Origin: Chloroflexota bacterium
GTDB lineage: Bacteria > Chloroflexota > UBA6077
DNA length: 6,707 bases
Reading direction: 5' to 3'
Assembly: GCA_021806765.1 (NCBI GenBank)
Contig: JAJZQR010000300.1
Coordinates: forward strand, 1-6,707
Shown: positions 5,350 to 6,707 of the stretch, piece by piece
Layout of the letters: each line of letters begins with the position of its first letter
How positions within the stretch are numbered: position 1 is the first letter of the stretch
The notes under the pieces: generated by a model
What the model saw: only the letters and a program-made list of their open reading frames with translations
What the model was told of the DNA's origin: nothing
Databases searched by the model: none
Program-made: the position numbers and the translations under genes

Positions 5350-6477
5350 ATGGAGCCTTTCGCGGAGGCAATGGCACAGATGGAGGAGTCGCCGACGGCC
5401 CACCCATTGGCGGTGGTGGCCTCGGATGTGATGGAGATTCGTACCGCCCGATGGGCCGACAAGGGGCTGGACGAACTGGTGGGACGGCCTGTGCCCAGGG
5501 GTGATGCCGCCCTGGAATTGCGGGGGCGGCTTCTGGTCGAACCGGACAAGGCCTACCAGACGCTTTCGGAGCGCTGCTCTGCTCTTGGTTACGTGGTGAT
5601 GCTCCGGCAGGACAAGGGCGACCACGTTGTCCTGGCGATCCCTGGCTCCCTCCCCCGCAGCGCAGGGCGACCATGGGTCGCCGTGGTCCTCTTCGCTGCT
5701 ACCCTGCTATCGGTACTCTGGGTGGGCTCGGGGTACGAGCAGACAGATAATCTCCTGGGTGGCTGGCCCTTCGCGGCCAGTCTCCTGGGCATCCTGATGG
5801 CCCACGAGATGGGCCACTACCTGACGGCTCGATGGATGAAGGTACCGGCTAGCCTCCCCCACTTCATACCGATGCCATTTCCGCCCTTTGGGACCATGGG
5901 GGCGGTCATCCAGACCAGAGCACCGACTCGCAATCGCCGGGAACTGCTGTTGCTGGGAGCCTCTGGCCCTCTGGCAGGGATGATCGTGGCCATCCCAGTG
6001 CTGTTCATCGGGCTGTCTACGTCCCAGATAGGGTTCATTCCCCAGGGCTTCGGCTCCTTCCAGGAGGGGAACTCTCTGCTGTATGCCGCGGCCAAATTGA
6101 TGGTCTTCGGTCGATTCCTGCCCTCGGGCGGGATGGACGTCTTCATCAACTCGGTAGCCCTGGCCGGTTGGGCCGGGCTGCTGGTGACGGGGCTGAACCT
6201 GATACCGGCGGGGCAACTGGACGGGGGCCACGTGGCCTACGCGCTGTTGGGTCGAAAGGCCCGGTGGCTGACCTGGGGAGTGGTCGCGGTAATGCTGGCT
6301 CTCAGCCCCCTCTGGCAGGGCTGGCTTCTGTGGGCGGCCCTGGTGCTGCTGCTGGGACGGGTCCACGCAGTGCCCCTGGACGACGTCACGCCGCTCCGGA
6401 CCAGCGACAAGTTGCTGGCGGCCCTGGCTATCTTGGTGTTCGTCCTGGTGTTCATCCCCATTCCCATGACTCTCTAG
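5350..6477 (+). CDS. M50 family site-2 (intramembrane) metalloprotease, EGY1-like
   Basis: 375 residues. ATG 5350 has GAGGA (5338-5342) 7 nt upstream. Residues 1-105 form a soluble cytoplasmic-type domain (YVVMLRQDKGDHVVLAIPG, 81-99), followed by about six hydrophobic segments (roughly 108-127, 138-160, 198-222, 265-285, 306-335, 353-372). HEMGH at 152-156 gives the zinc-binding HExxH within a membrane segment. NLIPAGQLDGG (283-293) is the second site-2 protease motif, with Asp291 as third ligand. FGTMGAVIQTR (180-190) is the conserved GxxG-type segment of the cyanobacterial/plant EGY-type subgroup. No PDZ domain is present. Such enzymes cleave membrane-embedded proteins, often releasing regulators. 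Co-transcription with the upstream papain-fold lipoprotein suggests linked envelope proteolysis, but no anti-sigma factor or other obvious substrate lies nearby. Confidence 0.93.
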   Translation: MEPFAEAMAQMEESPTAHPLAVVASDVMEIRTARWADKGLDELVGRPVPRGDAALELRGRLLVEPDKAYQTLSERCSALGYVVMLRQDKGDHVVLAIPGSLPRSAGRPWVAVVLFAATLLSVLWVGSGYEQTDNLLGGWPFAASLLGILMAHEMGHYLTARWMKVPASLPHFIPMPFPPFGTMGAVIQTRAPTRNRRELLLLGASGPLAGMIVAIPVLFIGLSTSQIGFIPQGFGSFQEGNSLLYAAAKLMVFGRFLPSGGMDVFINSVALAGWAGLLVTGLNLIPAGQLDGGHVAYALLGRKARWLTWGVVAVMLALSPLWQGWLLWAALVLLLGRVHAVPLDDVTPLRTSDKLLAALAILVFVLVFIPIPMTL

Positions 6478-6500
6478 GAGACTCAGGATGGGAGATGACA

Positions 6501-6545
6501 AGACGGCCCGCAAAGTTGCTTGCGGGCCGTCTCAGTTCTCTTGCT
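6501..6545. terminator. Hairpin terminator after the M50 gene
   Basis: AGACGGCCCGCAA (6501-6513) pairs perfectly over 13 bp with TTGCGGGCCGTCT (6520-6532) around a 6-nt loop. The plus strand continues CAGTTCTCTTGCT, a weak T-rich tail, 24 nt after the M50 stop. It also lies just beyond the 3' end of the minus-strand tRNA-Gln and could stop that transcript too. Confidence 0.75.
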
Positions 6546-6618
6546 GGCTGGGGGACAGGGATTCGAACCCCGGCTTACTGATCCAGAGTCAGCTGTCCTA
6601 CCACTAGACGATCCCCCA
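6545..6618 (-). tRNA. tRNA-Gln (anticodon CUG)
   Basis: Read on the minus strand, the acceptor TGGGGGA (6618-6612) pairs with TCCCCCA (6555-6549). The weak U1-A72 pair and discriminator G are typical of tRNA-Gln, and CCA is encoded at 6547-6545. The anticodon stem GCTGA/TCAGT holds the loop CTCTGGA, giving CUG, which reads CAG. The D-arm GTCTAGTGGTAGGAC and T-loop TTCGAAT are normal. Confidence 0.97.
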
Positions 6619-6630
6619 ACAGACAAGAAA

Positions 6631-6660
6631 ATTATAGCACGGCCCCCTCGGGAAAGGCAA
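6631..6660 (-). promoter_or_regulatory. Promoter of tRNA-Gln
   Basis: On the minus strand, TTGCCT (6660-6655), an 18-nt spacer and a perfect TATAAT (6636-6631) preceded by TGC form a strong extended -10 promoter. Transcription would start near 6624, only a few nt before the mature tRNA 5' end. Confidence 0.8.
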
Positions 6661-6707
6661 ACTCCGGGCCGGCGCACGGTTCCAACGGCATGGTTCATGG
6701 GGACGGG

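Noticed and set aside
5707..6513. 268-residue minus-strand frame opposite the M50 gene
   Set aside because: The Gln/His/Arg-rich translation is the antisense of hydrophobic transmembrane codons, and the M50 motifs on the plus strand are unambiguous.

Overview
The window is high-GC bacterial DNA. Its gene content suggests the phylum Chloroflexota or a relative. The hints are secreted lipoproteins with long Ala/Pro/Thr linkers, a C39-like papain-fold lipoprotein with a beta-rich front domain, an EGY1-like site-2 protease, and frequent GTG/TTG starts behind strong Shine-Dalgarno (SD) sites. The phylum is an inference from style only, because no 16S or similar marker lies in the window.

Layout from left to right. 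Positions 1-250 hold a REP-like palindrome and the terminator of a tRNA-Glu(CUC) gene read on the minus strand (252-328), which has a clear promoter at 354-382. Next, on the plus strand, come a small zincin-type metallopeptidase (543-983) and an unrecognised 73-residue protein with an Arg/Lys-rich tail (1070-1291). These converge on a minus-strand winged-helix regulator (1349-1864), with a hairpin between them. An unusually long stretch without a convincing gene follows (about 1880-2614). It contains a perfect 10-bp inverted repeat lying over an extended -10 element, and so looks like an operator. Then comes a plus-strand diheme c-type cytochrome lipoprotein (2615-3127), closed by a 15-bp hairpin.

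The right half starts with a minus-strand dUTPase gene (dut, 3265-3696). Divergent from it is a two-gene plus-strand unit: a C39-like lipoprotein (3829-5334), then, 15 nt later, a polytopic M50 site-2 protease (5350-6477). A strong hairpin terminator and a minus-strand tRNA-Gln(CUG) with its own promoter end the window.

Most genes appear to be independent housekeeping or envelope functions. The one clear pairing is the exported papain-fold lipoprotein with the intramembrane protease. Their spacing implies co-transcription, and together they suggest envelope protein processing, but the substrate is unknown. I see no CRISPR array, phage, insertion sequence, toxin-antitoxin or other defence system. 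The points most worth a second look are the operator-like palindrome and its long leader, the protease pair, the minimal diheme lipoprotein, and the small orphan protein.
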